43,392 bases of DNA from a virus (IMGVR_UViG_3300020183_000153:1-43392), one strand, 5' to 3'; positions 26,513 through 33,359 are shown, counted from the stretch's first letter. The notes: generated by a model from the sequence alone, not told the origin. Numbers and translations are program-made.

Positions 26513-27286
26513 TTATAATTTTTTTAGTGCGTTTAATATTCCAGGATTTTTACTCCCAATATTCGACAACTTCTTAGCTTCTGCAGCTTGCTTAAATTGA
26601 GTGGCAGTTGCAGGCTTTACTTCTTTAACTTTAGGTCCCCCTACCTTACCGCTCCATTCCCTCTCCCATTCTACTCTTGCAGCTAGAATATCGGCTTGAT
26701 GTAAAATATAAGGCAGTGAGGTTCTTAATTTAGATTCATTTTGACTCGAAAAAAGATAAGCTTTATTACCATCGTCATAAGGTCCGTCGTGAGTTTTAAT
26801 TGCTACAAATTCGTTAAATGACATTTCAATACCAGCCGACTGCAGAATGTATAAAGAAGCGTCTTGGATTGGAATAAAAGGTAATTCAGCATTAGGCTTG
26901 TAAATTGCTCCTTGATTTTTTACATGCCATTCAGAATCGTTAGGCAGGTAAGAAGGTTTACCATCACGTCCTAGCTTACCTAAATCGTGATTAATTGCAG
27001 AAAATACTAATTCTTCTTTTGTAAAGGTATTCATATCGGCACCAAAATTACCCCATACTTCATATAAGGCTAAAGCAGCATCTACTACTCTTAAAACGTG
27101 ATCGACATAACCGCCTGGAAATGCATTATGAAAAGCAGTACGAGAAGAAGCAGGAGCTAGAGCAAGTATCTCTTCTTGTTTCTGATATAATGCAGAGAGC
27201 TTTGTAGCTCTAGGTTCAGAAATATGCTCTGATATAACTTTGTAAAATCTAGTTAAGTTACTTTCAATCTGTTCGGGTGTTAACAT
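26513..27286 (-). CDS. HD-domain phosphohydrolase
   Basis: A 257-residue HD-superfamily protein. The metal ligands are visible in order: GGYVDHV (H63), INHDLGKLG (H100, D101), KTHDG (about H166) and HQADILAAR (D about 199). Related enzymes remove phosphates from nucleotides or cyclic (di)nucleotides; the substrate here cannot be read. Such HD proteins are common in T4-like phages. A basic C-terminal tail (KVKEVKPATATQFKQAAEAK) may bind nucleic acid. It starts the sigma-factor operon, and an inverted repeat lies just upstream of the start (27293-27320). Confidence 0.88.
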   Translation of the reverse strand: MLTPEQIESNLTRFYKVISEHISEPRATKLSALYQKQEEILALAPASSRTAFHNAFPGGYVDHVLRVVDAALALYEVWGNFGADMNTFTKEELVFSAINHDLGKLGRDGKPSYLPNDSEWHVKNQGAIYKPNAELPFIPIQDASLYILQSAGIEMSFNEFVAIKTHDGPYDDGNKAYLFSSQNESKLRTSLPYILHQADILAARVEWEREWSGKVGGPKVKEVKPATATQFKQAAEAKKLSNIGSKNPGILNALKKL

Positions 27287-27292
27287 ACAAAT

Positions 27293-27320
27293 AGGTTTAT
27301 ATAAGAATATAATAACCTAT
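27293..27320. repeat. Inverted repeat upstream of HD gene
   Basis: ATAGGTT (27293-27299) and AACCTAT (27314-27320) are exact complements around an A/T loop, 6 nt upstream of ATG 27286. It could be an operator or a weak terminator. A CTATAAATA string on the minus strand follows at 27343-27351, inside the end of the preceding gene. Confidence 0.35.
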
Positions 27321-27339
27321 CTGAACGAAACCAACTTAT

Positions 27340-27522
27340 TTATAGAGATTCCTTCTCTGCATTTACAAGAGTCTGTATCTCTGCGATTCTCTCTTTTACC
27401 TTTGTTTGCCAATTCTCTAATTCCTCTCTAGTTAAATTAGGCCGAGCAAGGAGTGATCTAATCAAACTAATAGAGTTATCGAGAGCTTCTAATTTTTCCG
27501 TAACGATTGCTTTGTAACGCAT
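27340..27522 (-). CDS. Small coiled-coil protein
   Basis: A 60-residue protein that is one continuous amphipathic helix pair (KLEALDNSISLIRSLLARPN then REELENWQTKVKERIAEIQT). The NLTREELENW step is a helix cap that recalls the hairpin of small phage chaperone-like proteins, but I know no match. It follows the glutaredoxin-like gene directly with no spacing. A 53-nt gap with an inverted repeat separates it from the HD gene downstream. Function is unknown. Confidence 0.72.
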   Translation of the reverse strand: MRYKAIVTEKLEALDNSISLIRSLLARPNLTREELENWQTKVKERIAEIQTLVNAEKESL

Positions 27523-27837
27523 TTATACTAGTTTTGAAGTTATTTCAACCATCGAATCAATAGATAAAGTCCCTATCTTAACGAAGTTCTTAAAAGATAC
27601 CTCCCCTATTTGATCCGTAGTTTCAGCACGAAAAATAAAAAATGGAAAAAGCCTTTTGACCGCAACTATAACTATAGGGTAAGAATTAGTACCTATAAGA
27701 TCCTCAACATCATCAGCATACTTTTCATTCTCATGAGCATCTAAAGAAGTATATCTAACCCCTATATCATCAAGCTTCTCAAGCAATTCACTACAGTAAC
27801 GACACCCACTAAGCCGCAAAACCGTTACTTTATTCAT
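27523..27837 (-). CDS. Glutaredoxin/thioredoxin-fold protein
   Basis: A 104-residue protein with the redox motif CRYC (C12, C15) after a first strand VTVLRLSGCRYCSELLEKLD. It also has the expected later TNSYPIVIV cis-proline block (P about 54) before the third strand. Glutaredoxin-like phage proteins can supply electrons to ribonucleotide reductase, but none is in this window. The C-terminal third (FRAETTDQIGEVSFKNFVKI) is longer and more hydrophobic than in ordinary glutaredoxins. It is the first gene of its short run, after an 82-nt purine-rich (minus strand) gap. Confidence 0.85.
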   Translation of the reverse strand: MNKVTVLRLSGCRYCSELLEKLDDIGVRYTSLDAHENEKYADDVEDLIGTNSYPIVIVAVKRLFPFFIFRAETTDQIGEVSFKNFVKIGTLSIDSMVEITSKLV

Positions 27838-27919
27838 TTATTTTTTCTCTTTTTCTTTCTCTTACTTTCTTTAAAAATTTTTAATCTTTTGATTATATAA
27901 AGAAGTTAAGGATTTTTTT

Positions 27920-28954
27920 TCAGACTTCCAACTCCTCTCGTTCTAAAGGATCAGAAGGTTTCATTTTCATTACATACCCAACAGTCTCATCCATTCTACT
28001 CCAGTCAATGCTATTTGCTGTAGTATCTTCAAGTTTTCTATTAAGTTTAGGATCTATGTTTATTAATTCTTGTATCTGTTTAATATAAGTAGGATCCGTA
28101 ATATACCTATAATTGTCGCCATCTCCTATACCTAACCTGGTTATAACTGCTGTAGCCTTATCTACATAATAACCGCCAGGATTGATTTCCATATGATCTT
28201 CATAGTCAGCACCTTCGTAGTGAAAATCTACACTAACATCAGCATCAATAATATGATCCTTCCCGAGAATATTAACTTCCCATTCTTCAATTTGAACATC
28301 AGTATTTCCTTCACCTTCAGCGACTACACCCATACTTACATTCTCTTCCATATCCGGACCCTCGTAGTAATCGATATCATCTACTGTATCCCAATCAATA
28401 TAATTAGCAGCAGCATCTTCAAGTTGTCTATTGAGTTCTGAATCATTATTTATTAGATCCTGTATTTGCTTGATAAGGACCGGATCTGTAATATTCCTAT
28501 AACCACCGCCTTCAAAAACTTCTAACTTAGTAATAATAGCAGATGCATTATCTACGAAATATCCTCCAGTAGTAGTTAGCATATCGTCAAAGTAATCATC
28601 TTCTTCATAATGAAAATCTACACTAACATCGGCACTTATAATATAATCTTTTCCGAGAATATCAACTTCCCATTCTTCAATTTTAACGTAAGTACTACTT
28701 TTATTTTCAGCGACTACACCCATACTCACATTATCAACCATATCTCCATTGAGATCATCTTGCTTTTGCATTTCAGCATCTGCCCGAGCTTGTCCAACTC
28801 CTAAAGCAGCAGGATTAATCTCATTCATATCATCCCTATTAACTACTTCATCTGAGTAACCATCTTCTGAATAGAACTCGTTTAACCTAGCCGCCTTTCC
28901 GTAAGCACCTTGTTTATTCTCGTAGAGCCATTGCTTTAGATCGAAATTATTCAT
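27920..28954 (-). CDS. Phage protein with an internal tandem duplication of about 130 residues
   Basis: A 344-residue acidic protein. The N-terminus (NNFDLKQWLYENKQGAYGKA) is of a type that recurs at the start of unrelated proteins in T4-like phages of Bacteroidota and may be a shared targeting tag. Residues about 75-192 and 205-321 are copies of the same unit: NVSMGVVAE, IEEWEVDILGKD, ISADVSVDFHYE, GGYFVD, ITDPxxIKQIQ, then LNRxLED. Each looks like one small alpha/beta domain. The copies are also alike at the DNA level (27992-28342 and 28380-28732), so the duplication is fairly recent. No catalytic motif is seen. The ATGA overlap couples it to the gene upstream. Confidence 0.85.
   Translation of the reverse strand: MNNFDLKQWLYENKQGAYGKAARLNEFYSEDGYSDEVVNRDDMNEINPAALGVGQARADAEMQKQDDLNGDMVDNVSMGVVAENKSSTYVKIEEWEVDILGKDYIISADVSVDFHYEEDDYFDDMLTTTGGYFVDNASAIITKLEVFEGGGYRNITDPVLIKQIQDLINNDSELNRQLEDAAANYIDWDTVDDIDYYEGPDMEENVSMGVVAEGEGNTDVQIEEWEVNILGKDHIIDADVSVDFHYEGADYEDHMEINPGGYYVDKATAVITRLGIGDGDNYRYITDPTYIKQIQELINIDPKLNRKLEDTTANSIDWSRMDETVGYVMKMKPSDPLEREELEV
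27992..28342. repeat. Second copy of the intragenic duplication
   Basis: Encodes residues about 205-321 of the 344-aa protein. It is similar to 28380-28732 in DNA as well as in protein sequence; for example, the strings for NVSMGVVAE and for DVSVDFHYE are almost unchanged. Confidence 0.7.
28380..28732. repeat. First copy of the intragenic duplication
   Basis: Encodes residues about 75-192 of the 344-aa protein, the partner of 27992-28342. Copy boundaries are estimated from the protein alignment made by eye. Confidence 0.7.
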
Positions 28955-29352
28955 CTTAAATAAGTTTTTATAAATTTTTCAATATCGCTTTGTACAAAAC
29001 CTGCTTGCCTTAATCTAGAAGCCATTTTCTTCACATCTTCAAGAGTTTGAAACTCACGTCCGATTAAATTTTGGAAAATCTTCTCTTGCTCATTTTCAAA
29101 GATCCCGCCAACCTCAGGAACGTTCCACGGATATCCATTATTATAAACTTGAGATGTATTAGTATTTTCCGGACGATCGGAAGTATCTAAAGGACCTTTA
29201 CCTTCAATAGTACCGTGCTTACTACCTACAACGTTATATTTGTTAGGGTGTAGATTAATTTGATCTCTAGATCCGCGATAAAGAAAATTTTTCATCCTAG
29301 ACTTCTCGCTAGGTTGAATTTGAGTCTTAATAAGATCGGCTAGTTTTATCAC
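28951..29352 (-). CDS. Hypothetical phage protein
   Basis: A 133-residue protein starting at a GTG (29352; (M)IKLADLIKTQIQ). There is no ATG nearby. It is basic and Asn/Gly-rich in the middle (SDRPENTNTSQVYNNGYPWN), with a C-terminal helical region (EREFQTLEDVKKMASRL-type, ending FIKTYLR). It overlaps the 344-aa gene by 4 nt (ATGA). The start lies 3-4 nt after a TATTTATA motif (29356-29363), so the leader would be very short. I do not recognise the family. Confidence 0.75.
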   Translation of the reverse strand: MIKLADLIKTQIQPSEKSRMKNFLYRGSRDQINLHPNKYNVVGSKHGTIEGKGPLDTSDRPENTNTSQVYNNGYPWNVPEVGGIFENEQEKIFQNLIGREFQTLEDVKKMASRLRQAGFVQSDIEKFIKTYLR

Positions 29353-29355
29353 ACG

Positions 29356-29363
29356 TATAAATA
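29356..29363 (-). promoter_or_regulatory. TATTTATA motif before GTG start (late-promoter candidate)
   Basis: The minus strand reads GACTATTTATACGTGTG, ending in or near the GTG start of the 133-aa gene. Same core as at 12218-12225. Confidence 0.3.
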
Positions 29364-29366
29364 GTC

Positions 29367-29888
29367 TTAGACTACAGGATCGTCATCGACTGCATGCATG
29401 GTAGCACTAAAATCATCTTCTGCTATATTCATAGCATCGGTATCTCCTGAAGGAGTCCCTGTATAATAATCATCTTCAGTTAGTTCACCTTCCTCACCCT
29501 TAGACCCTTGCGCCTTTAACATATCTATAAGAGTATCTCTAACGTAATTAAGAATTTCGCCCGGGTTACGGCCTTGATAGAACATTGGATCATCAAAAGA
29601 AGGAATAGGATCTAGTCCGATCTCCTCTGCAACGTTTATAAGCCATTGCTTGATGAAGTCCTTAGCTCTTTGATATCCCGGACGGTTATGAAGAGCTCTC
29701 AAAGCTTTTGCTAGAGATGTAGAATGTTTCCAAACAATTTGTCTTACAAACTCTTCATCACTAATTAAATTACCGGATGCATCAACATGCATTTCCTCTA
29801 ATTGATCAGGCTTCAGACCTAATTCCATCTCCTTCAATATGCCGGCAATTTTTTGAAAACGACGGACTTCGTTCAATAAACTTTTCAT
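29367..29888 (-). CDS. Hypothetical phage protein with acidic C-terminal tail
   Basis: A 173-residue protein from ATG 29888 (MKSLLNEVRRFQKIAGILKE). The frame stays open five codons further to a TTG, but the intervening CTATTTATTAG string looks like a promoter motif, so I prefer the ATG. The start recalls a recurring N-terminal tag of large-phage proteins (LLxEVRRxQKIAGI). The body is helical (LAKALRALHNRPGYQRAKDF) and the last about 45 residues are very acidic (EEGELTEDDYYTGTPSGDTD), which would suit a scaffold, a DNA mimic or a binding tail; none of these is shown. Confidence 0.78.
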   Translation of the reverse strand: MKSLLNEVRRFQKIAGILKEMELGLKPDQLEEMHVDASGNLISDEEFVRQIVWKHSTSLAKALRALHNRPGYQRAKDFIKQWLINVAEEIGLDPIPSFDDPMFYQGRNPGEILNYVRDTLIDMLKAQGSKGEEGELTEDDYYTGTPSGDTDAMNIAEDDFSATMHAVDDDPVV

Positions 29889-29891
29889 GCT

Positions 29892-29900
29892 AATAAATAG
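29892..29900 (-). promoter_or_regulatory. CTATTTATT motif before 173-aa gene (late-promoter candidate)
   Basis: The minus strand reads GCTATTTATTAGCATG between the upstream stop (29904-29906) and ATG 29888, with the core shared by other late-region gaps. It also forms GCTA/TAGC arms around the core. Confidence 0.3.
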
Positions 29901-29903
29901 CAA

Positions 29904-30182
29904 CTATCGTACCCTTCCGGCTTGTTTGAGTAAAAAGACTAGAGCCTGCTCGAGCCCGTTTTCGCGCCTTCCATATATATTCAGGATAGACGTACGCAGT
30001 AATGGAAGTAAATTTAATGCCCTATTATAGACTACGGGCGAAATCCTACCAAGATTATTTAATTTATTTACCTCTCGTGATAGTAATTCAATAAAATTAG
30101 GTTCAGACATGACAGGCCCCGGACTCGAAACCATCATATCACCTGCCTCTTTAATGGAGGCTTTGATACTTCTTTTATTCAT
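29904..30182 (-). CDS. Hypothetical phage protein
   Basis: A 92-residue basic helical protein (FIELLSREVNKLNNLGRISP, then YNRALNLLPLLRTSILNIYG, ending LLKQAGRVR). No motif that I know. Its ATG lies in the palindrome ATGTATATACAT, and a second inverted repeat (GGAGAT...ATCTCC) sits just before it, so expression may be controlled by mRNA structure or by a bound protein. The preceding 98 nt (30183-30280) otherwise hold only A/T-rich sequence. Confidence 0.72.
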   Translation of the reverse strand: MNKRSIKASIKEAGDMMVSSPGPVMSEPNFIELLSREVNKLNNLGRISPVVYNRALNLLPLLRTSILNIYGRRENGLEQALVFLLKQAGRVR

Positions 30183-30280
30183 GTATATACATAGGAGATC
30201 CCTTCATCTCCCAGGTTTCTTTAAATATAGTAATTATAGTGTAAGGTTGGGGAAATAAGGGAGCTATTAAAGAAAATAGA

Positions 30281-30637
30281 TCATTCATAAGCTTTCATAG
30301 AAGGGAGCCCGGAATATTCACATATCATCTCTTTGCGTTTCTTTTCTAACTCAATCTTTACACTCTCTGGAAAATATACTCCATCGGATTCCATATCGGC
30401 AATCTTATTTTCAATAGATTTAAGATTTATTATCTTTTGCCCGAGATCGGCTCTTTTTTCTAAAGGCGAGTCAAAGACCCGTCCCATGAATCGGGTAAGC
30501 CGGGCTCGGGGACTGTTTTCTTGAAGCTCAAGCTTTTTATTCCCCATTACTATAAACTCTTTAACTGTTAGACCAATAAAAACTATAAAGAGCGTAGAGA
30601 TAATAGTCGATAGCAGTATGATATCAAAATTTTGCAT
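30281..30637 (-). CDS. Membrane-anchored phage protein with coiled-coil tail
   Basis: A 118-residue protein with one N-terminal membrane span (IILLSTIISTLFIVFIGLTV, residues 6-25) and then a basic and charged helical part (ARLTRFMGRVFDSPLEKRAD; IINLKSIENKIADMES), ending near a CEYSG-type stretch. It may be anchored with the tail in the cytoplasm. It is the last of four tightly packed small genes (30281-31314), three of them membrane proteins. Roles such as lysis timing or superinfection exclusion are common for such phage clusters, but nothing here proves them. Confidence 0.75.
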   Translation of the reverse strand: MQNFDIILLSTIISTLFIVFIGLTVKEFIVMGNKKLELQENSPRARLTRFMGRVFDSPLEKRADLGQKIINLKSIENKIADMESDGVYFPESVKIELEKKRKEMICEYSGLPSMKAYE

Positions 30638-30638
30638 A

Positions 30639-30812
30639 TTACTTTCTTTTGCTGTTTATATAATTGATAAGACTAAGTATGGTTGGGGGCCACAAACCAA
30701 TGAATATAGCCTTTAAAGGATCACCTTTAAACAAATAGATATACTCGCTAAAGAAAATACATACCACACACATTAAAAGAATAAAAATTTCACTTACGGA
30801 AAAATTTTTCAT
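30639..30812 (-). CDS. Small two-span membrane protein
   Basis: I read this short gene directly: ATG at 30812, stop TAA at 30639-30641, 57 residues (MKNFSVSEIFILLMCVVCIF...). Two hydrophobic segments are visible (IFILLMCVVCIFFSEYIYLF and IFIGLWPPTILSLINYI) with a short charged loop (KGDP) and a basic tail (NSKRK). It ends 1 nt before the next ATG (30637). The pattern of tandem tiny membrane proteins supports its reality. It resembles holin-type topology in general, but I cannot assign it. Confidence 0.65.
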   Translation of the reverse strand: MKNFSVSEIFILLMCVVCIFFSEYIYLFKGDPLKAIFIGLWPPTILSLINYINSKRK

Positions 30813-30838
30813 ATCAAAAATGTTTTAATTTTTAGTAA

Positions 30839-31015
30839 TTAAAATGAAGATCTAGCCCATATACCAAGATAAATAAAAAAACTGATAAAAATAAACATGT
30901 TGATGTGATATACCCTACTTGATGAAAAACACTCACGGTAAGTACCTAAATACCACGACATACCAGTAAAAGTAATTGCAAAAGCAGATAGAAGTGTTAA
31001 TAAAAAATAAATCAT
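30839..31015 (-). CDS. Small two-span membrane protein
   Basis: Read directly: ATG at 31015, stop TAA at 30839-30841, 58 residues (MIYFLLTLLSAFAITFTGMS...). It has two hydrophobic helices (YFLLTLLSAFAITFTG and MFIFISFFIYLGIW) around a short polar loop with a CFSSSRVYH segment. The start overlaps the stop of the 100-aa gene as ATGA, a strong sign of translational coupling and so of a real gene. Function unknown; a lysis-type or membrane-exclusion protein is only a guess. Confidence 0.68.
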   Translation of the reverse strand: MIYFLLTLLSAFAITFTGMSWYLGTYRECFSSSRVYHINMFIFISFFIYLGIWARSSF

Positions 31016-31314
31016 AACATATATATTTTTAGGTTAGGCGATTTTCCATCCTTTATATTCTTTGCAATCCTATCAACTAAAGGTATAAAACCTGGTTTGA
31101 AATCCAAACCTTTTTGAACGATATTTTTAAACTTCGAACGAAAATGCGTTGTTTTCTGGAAAAAGTTGTAATACATGTAGTTACCTTTTGGACGCTCTAT
31201 AGTACTGTACTCAAAACGATTATTCAACAACCGTGTAATATAACAGTATTGACCTTTAAATATGAAAGAATAACCAACCGATAGTAAACTCTTAACGTAT
31301 TTATTACTCCACAT
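31012..31314 (-). CDS. Hypothetical basic phage protein
   Basis: A 100-residue, Lys/Tyr/Phe-rich basic protein (YSFIFKGQYCYITRLLNNRF; FQKTTHFRSKFKNIVQKGLD; ending KDGKSPNLKIYML). It probably heads the four-gene membrane cluster, because a 252-nt gap lies upstream and the stop overlaps the next ATG as ATGA. No domain is recognised. The A/T-rich leader (ACTAAAATATATATC) is unlike the early promoter family found further right. Confidence 0.7.
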   Translation of the reverse strand: MWSNKYVKSLLSVGYSFIFKGQYCYITRLLNNRFEYSTIERPKGNYMYYNFFQKTTHFRSKFKNIVQKGLDFKPGFIPLVDRIAKNIKDGKSPNLKIYML

Positions 31315-31566
31315 TGATATATATTTTAGTTAATTTAAAAAATTTGCCAGCGGGTAATTCATCACTCACGCTCCGCTTATCCGCGTATACCCTGTTAGTA
31401 GCTGTAATTACAGTGGTGTTAGGATGGGGTCAGCTACCTCCACACTGCCGTCACTTGACAGCAGGTGGGGGCAACTTTTTTCATCAAGCCCCCCGGAGGG
31501 GGAGAGGATCTATGGAGGGGAGTTATGAAACCCCTCTTCCTCTCTCCGACCAACTATCACAAAGCC
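31315..31566. other. Non-coding gap with two GC-rich hairpins
   Basis: These 252 nt hold no credible gene. A long hairpin can form at 31440-31468 (CCAC-CTGC-GTC against GAC-GCAG-GTGG, one bulge, one mismatch), followed after 7 nt by six T on the plus strand. A second hairpin lies at 31490-31502 (CCCCC, loop GGA, GGGGG). The GC content is much higher than in the flanks. The first could be a plus-strand terminator or part of a small RNA; I see no plus-strand promoter of the known type before it. Confidence 0.4.
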
Positions 31567-31797
31567 TTAATCATCTTCTTCAGGTACTTCCTCTGTATCT
31601 ACTGTATGTATTACAAGGGTACTAAGGAGATGATTATAATCCCCTGCCATACATTCAGTCATTACTTTATCTATTTCATCTTTTGTCCAGCCCTGTTTAC
31701 GGGCATTCTTTGAAAAGGCTCCCATGAGGCTAAATGCATTACCATCTAGCCCTACAAGGTTCATTTGAACTGTCTTACCATTTACTAAGTTTGTCAT
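31567..31797 (-). CDS. Conserved small phage protein (NLVGLDGNAFSLMGAF family)
   Basis: A 76-residue protein whose middle, NLVGLDGNAFSLMGAFSKNA then KQGWTKDEIDKVMTECMAGD, is a pattern I recall from small unannotated proteins of many unrelated phages and plasmids. Function is not known in any of them. The C-terminus is acidic (EEVPEEDD). An early promoter of the standard layout lies 22-55 nt upstream (31820-31852), and the leader TAGTTATAACTAAAAATCAA precedes the start. Confidence 0.85.
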   Translation of the reverse strand: MTNLVNGKTVQMNLVGLDGNAFSLMGAFSKNARKQGWTKDEIDKVMTECMAGDYNHLLSTLVIHTVDTEEVPEEDD

Positions 31798-31819
31798 ACG
31801 TTTTGATTTTTAGTTATAA

Positions 31820-31852
31820 CTAAAGATAAGTACTTCAGACCAATCTGGCAAC
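31820..31852 (-). promoter_or_regulatory. Early promoter of the 76-aa gene
   Basis: Minus strand: GTTG (31852-31849), 20 nt, TATCTTTAG (31828-31820). The spacer contains CCAGATTGG. Confidence 0.75.
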
Positions 31853-31853
31853 T

Positions 31854-32027
31854 TTATTTTACCTTAGGCAATAGGGCCGATATTACAAAAGGTAGGCCAA
31901 GGAATAAGATAACATAGATCGTTCCTACATACTCAGGTACTTCAACAGTCTGTTCGGTAGGCTCACATACAGCCAACAGAGCAAGGAAGATCCAAAGCAG
32001 AGATAGAATAGAGATAATTACTTTCAT
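31854..32027 (-). CDS. Small two-span membrane protein
   Basis: Read directly: ATG 32027, TAA at 31854-31856, 57 residues (MKVIISILSLLWIFLALLAV...). Two membrane helices (IISILSLLWIFLALLAV and IYVILFLGLPFVISALLP) flank an acidic loop (CEPTEQTVEVPEYVG), so both ends are probably on the same side. The gene has its own early promoter at 32049-32081 with exact spacing, and ends two bases before the -33 box of the next promoter. These placements make it very likely real. Function unknown. Confidence 0.75.
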   Translation of the reverse strand: MKVIISILSLLWIFLALLAVCEPTEQTVEVPEYVGTIYVILFLGLPFVISALLPKVK

Positions 32028-32048
32028 AGCTTTCGTTTTTAGTTTGAA

Positions 32049-32081
32049 CTAAAGATAGGCTTTACTTTCCAGACTGGCAAC
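32049..32081 (-). promoter_or_regulatory. Early promoter of the 57-aa membrane protein
   Basis: Minus strand: GTTG, 20 nt, TATCTTTAG (32057-32049). The spacer opens with CCAGTCTGG, an imperfect palindrome shared with the promoters at 36421 and 40221. Confidence 0.78.
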
Positions 32082-32082
32082 T

Positions 32083-32529
32083 TTATTTTTTAGCAAACAA
32101 AGTTAATCCTTTCAGCTCTCTTGCGGACCAATCTTGATCAAATAGGACAACTTGCTTTCTTCCATACCAAGTAGTACGAAACTCCAAATGCTTAAACAGA
32201 TGTGTTAATAAAGTACCAGCTATAAGTTCACCGTTAAGAGGAGTCTTGTTTTGACGATTTGCCCGTTCCAAGATATCAACTCTTATTTCGAGTATAACAT
32301 CATGGGCTCCCTTAAAGTATTCACATAGGATATCATAACCTACTTCATAAGGACTTAAGTACCCGCTCAGCTCCCTAAAAAATGTGTTCCAAGGACCTTC
32401 AGTCTCTTGCTCTGTATGAAACTTTTCATTATAGTACAGCATGTCAATTGCTGTAACAATCCTTGTTGTAAGGGTAAGAGAGACTTTGTAGTCCTCAAAC
32501 TTCTCAACTCTTAATACTACATCTGACAT
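32083..32529 (-). CDS. Hypothetical early phage protein
   Basis: A 148-residue protein with alternating helix and strand (RVEKFEDYKVSLTLTTRIV; GYDILCEYFKGAHDVILEIR; LFKHLEFRTTWYGRKQVVLF). No known motif is visible. Codon use is normal, with C present throughout, in contrast to the two genes transcribed just before it. Its promoter (32551-32583) marks the left limit of the G-free segment: the -7 box still contains C on the minus strand and G on the plus strand, while its spacer and -33 box do not. Confidence 0.82.
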   Translation of the reverse strand: MSDVVLRVEKFEDYKVSLTLTTRIVTAIDMLYYNEKFHTEQETEGPWNTFFRELSGYLSPYEVGYDILCEYFKGAHDVILEIRVDILERANRQNKTPLNGELIAGTLLTHLFKHLEFRTTWYGRKQVVLFDQDWSARELKGLTLFAKK

Positions 32530-32550
32530 AACTTTAATTTTTAATTATAA

Positions 32551-32583
32551 CTAAAGATAAGTACTCCCAACCAAATTTCCAAA
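32551..32583 (-). promoter_or_regulatory. Early promoter of the 148-aa gene, partly inside the G-free segment
   Basis: Minus strand: TTTG (32583-32580), exactly 20 nt, TATCTTTAG (32559-32551). The -33 box is the full Bacteroidota consensus TTTG. Most of the spacer lies in the G-free segment. Confidence 0.75.
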
Positions 32584-32637
32584 AAATATAATAATTATTT
32601 TCAAACTATTTCATCATTATTATATTAATTAAATTAC

Positions 32638-33054
32638 CTACAACATTTCTTTAACCAACTCCCCTATTAATTTATCTACATCAACCTCTCCCCCTAAATT
32701 TTTCAAAATTAATTTATCTATCACTTCATTCCTCATAACATAACCACTACTATAATTAATTTTAATATCACTATTTCCATACACATTAATACCACTCCAA
32801 CCAATCCAACCATTATTACTACCCCCACTTAACTTATACTTTTCATTTAACTTCTTTATCTTCCCATTAATTTCATCCCCCTTTCCTTTAACAACCTTTA
32901 ACAACTTATCCAACTCCTCTCCCTCTTTCAATAACTTCCCCCACTCTTTATCCTTCTTCAACTTTTCCCCCATTACTCTTTTCCTCTCTACTTCAACTTT
33001 TTTACAAACTACACCACTAATAACTTCAATTTCTTTTTTCATTAATTTTTTCAT
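32638..33054 (-). CDS. C-free early gene A: 138-aa protein lacking Ala, Pro, Thr, His and Gln
   Basis: The coding strand contains no C. Only the 15 amino acids that can be encoded with A, G and T occur, and Leu is only TTA/TTG, Ser only AGT, Arg only AGA/AGG, Asp GAT, Asn AAT. The frame is uninterrupted, with stop TAG. The first about 75 residues are Lys/Glu-rich helix (KKVEVERKRVMGEKLKKDKE; EEINGKIKKLNEK-type). Then a Gly/Asn/Trp-rich part (GGSNNGWIGWSGINVYGNSD) and a C-terminal helix with LGGEVDVDKLIGELVKEML follow. This order of regions looks like a normal folded protein. I do not recognise the family. It has its own exactly spaced promoter (33077-33109). Confidence 0.85.
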   Translation of the reverse strand: MKKLMKKEIEVISGVVCKKVEVERKRVMGEKLKKDKEWGKLLKEGEELDKLLKVVKGKGDEINGKIKKLNEKYKLSGGSNNGWIGWSGINVYGNSDIKINYSSGYVMRNEVIDKLILKNLGGEVDVDKLIGELVKEML

Positions 33055-33055
33055 A

Positions 33056-33117
33056 ACTTTTAATTTTTAATTTAAACTAAAATTACATACTCCCAACCAA
33101 ATTTCCAAATTTATTTC
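33056..33117. repeat. 62-bp direct repeat, copy 1 (promoter and leader of gene A)
   Basis: Identical base for base to 33360-33421. It includes the leader, the -7 box, the 20-nt spacer and the -33 box of the promoter, and has no plus-strand G. The surrounding genes are not alike, so the promoter unit itself was duplicated or kept identical. Confidence 0.9.
33077..33109 (-). promoter_or_regulatory. C-free early promoter of gene A
   Basis: Minus strand: TTTG (33109-33106), 20 nt, TAATTTTAG (33085-33077). Both boxes keep the phage consensus although no C is present; the C of the usual TATCTTTAG has been replaced. Confidence 0.75.
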
Positions 33118-33359
33118 AAATTATTTTTTAACTTTTTTATCCAATATACATATTCCTCATTATACTCCTCATACTCCTTACTAAACTCTTCATTATACAA
33201 AATCAATTCTAAATTCTTTTCATCCCAATAATAACTTTCATCTTCATCCCATTCCTCAACATTCTTTCCCTTCCCTTTTTTATAATTCCATTCTAACCAT
33301 TCCACAAAACTTTTTAAATCATTACTCATTTTTTTAAACCTAAATACTTTCTTTTCCAT
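33111..33359 (-). CDS. C-free early gene B: 82-aa acidic protein lacking Ala, Pro, Thr, His and Gln
   Basis: The coding strand again has no C, and the protein uses only A/G/T codons. It starts MEKKVFRFKKMSNDLKSFVE and continues with an acidic, Trp/Tyr-rich helical body (VEWLEWNYKKGKGKN; WDEDESYYWDEKNLELILYN; EEYNEEYVYWIKKLKNNLK). The strong aromatic and acidic content suggests a protein-binding role, but no known family is recognised. It is transcribed first in the pair, from promoter 33381-33413, and has a 56-nt gap to gene A that contains A's own promoter. The intact frame and promoter argue that it is expressed. Confidence 0.82.
   Translation of the reverse strand: MEKKVFRFKKMSNDLKSFVEWLEWNYKKGKGKNVEEWDEDESYYWDEKNLELILYNEEFSKEYEEYNEEYVYWIKKLKNNLK

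Noticed and set aside
27838-27919. Pyrimidine-rich plus strand resembling a second G-poor segment
   Set aside because: Only about 80 nt, and it contains several G; it is an ordinary A/T-rich leader and not comparable with 32562-33446.
31314-31713. Two plus-strand ORFs (103 and 82 aa)
   Set aside because: They cover hairpins and the opposite strand of the well-conserved NLVGLDGNAF gene; no promoter or leader fits them.
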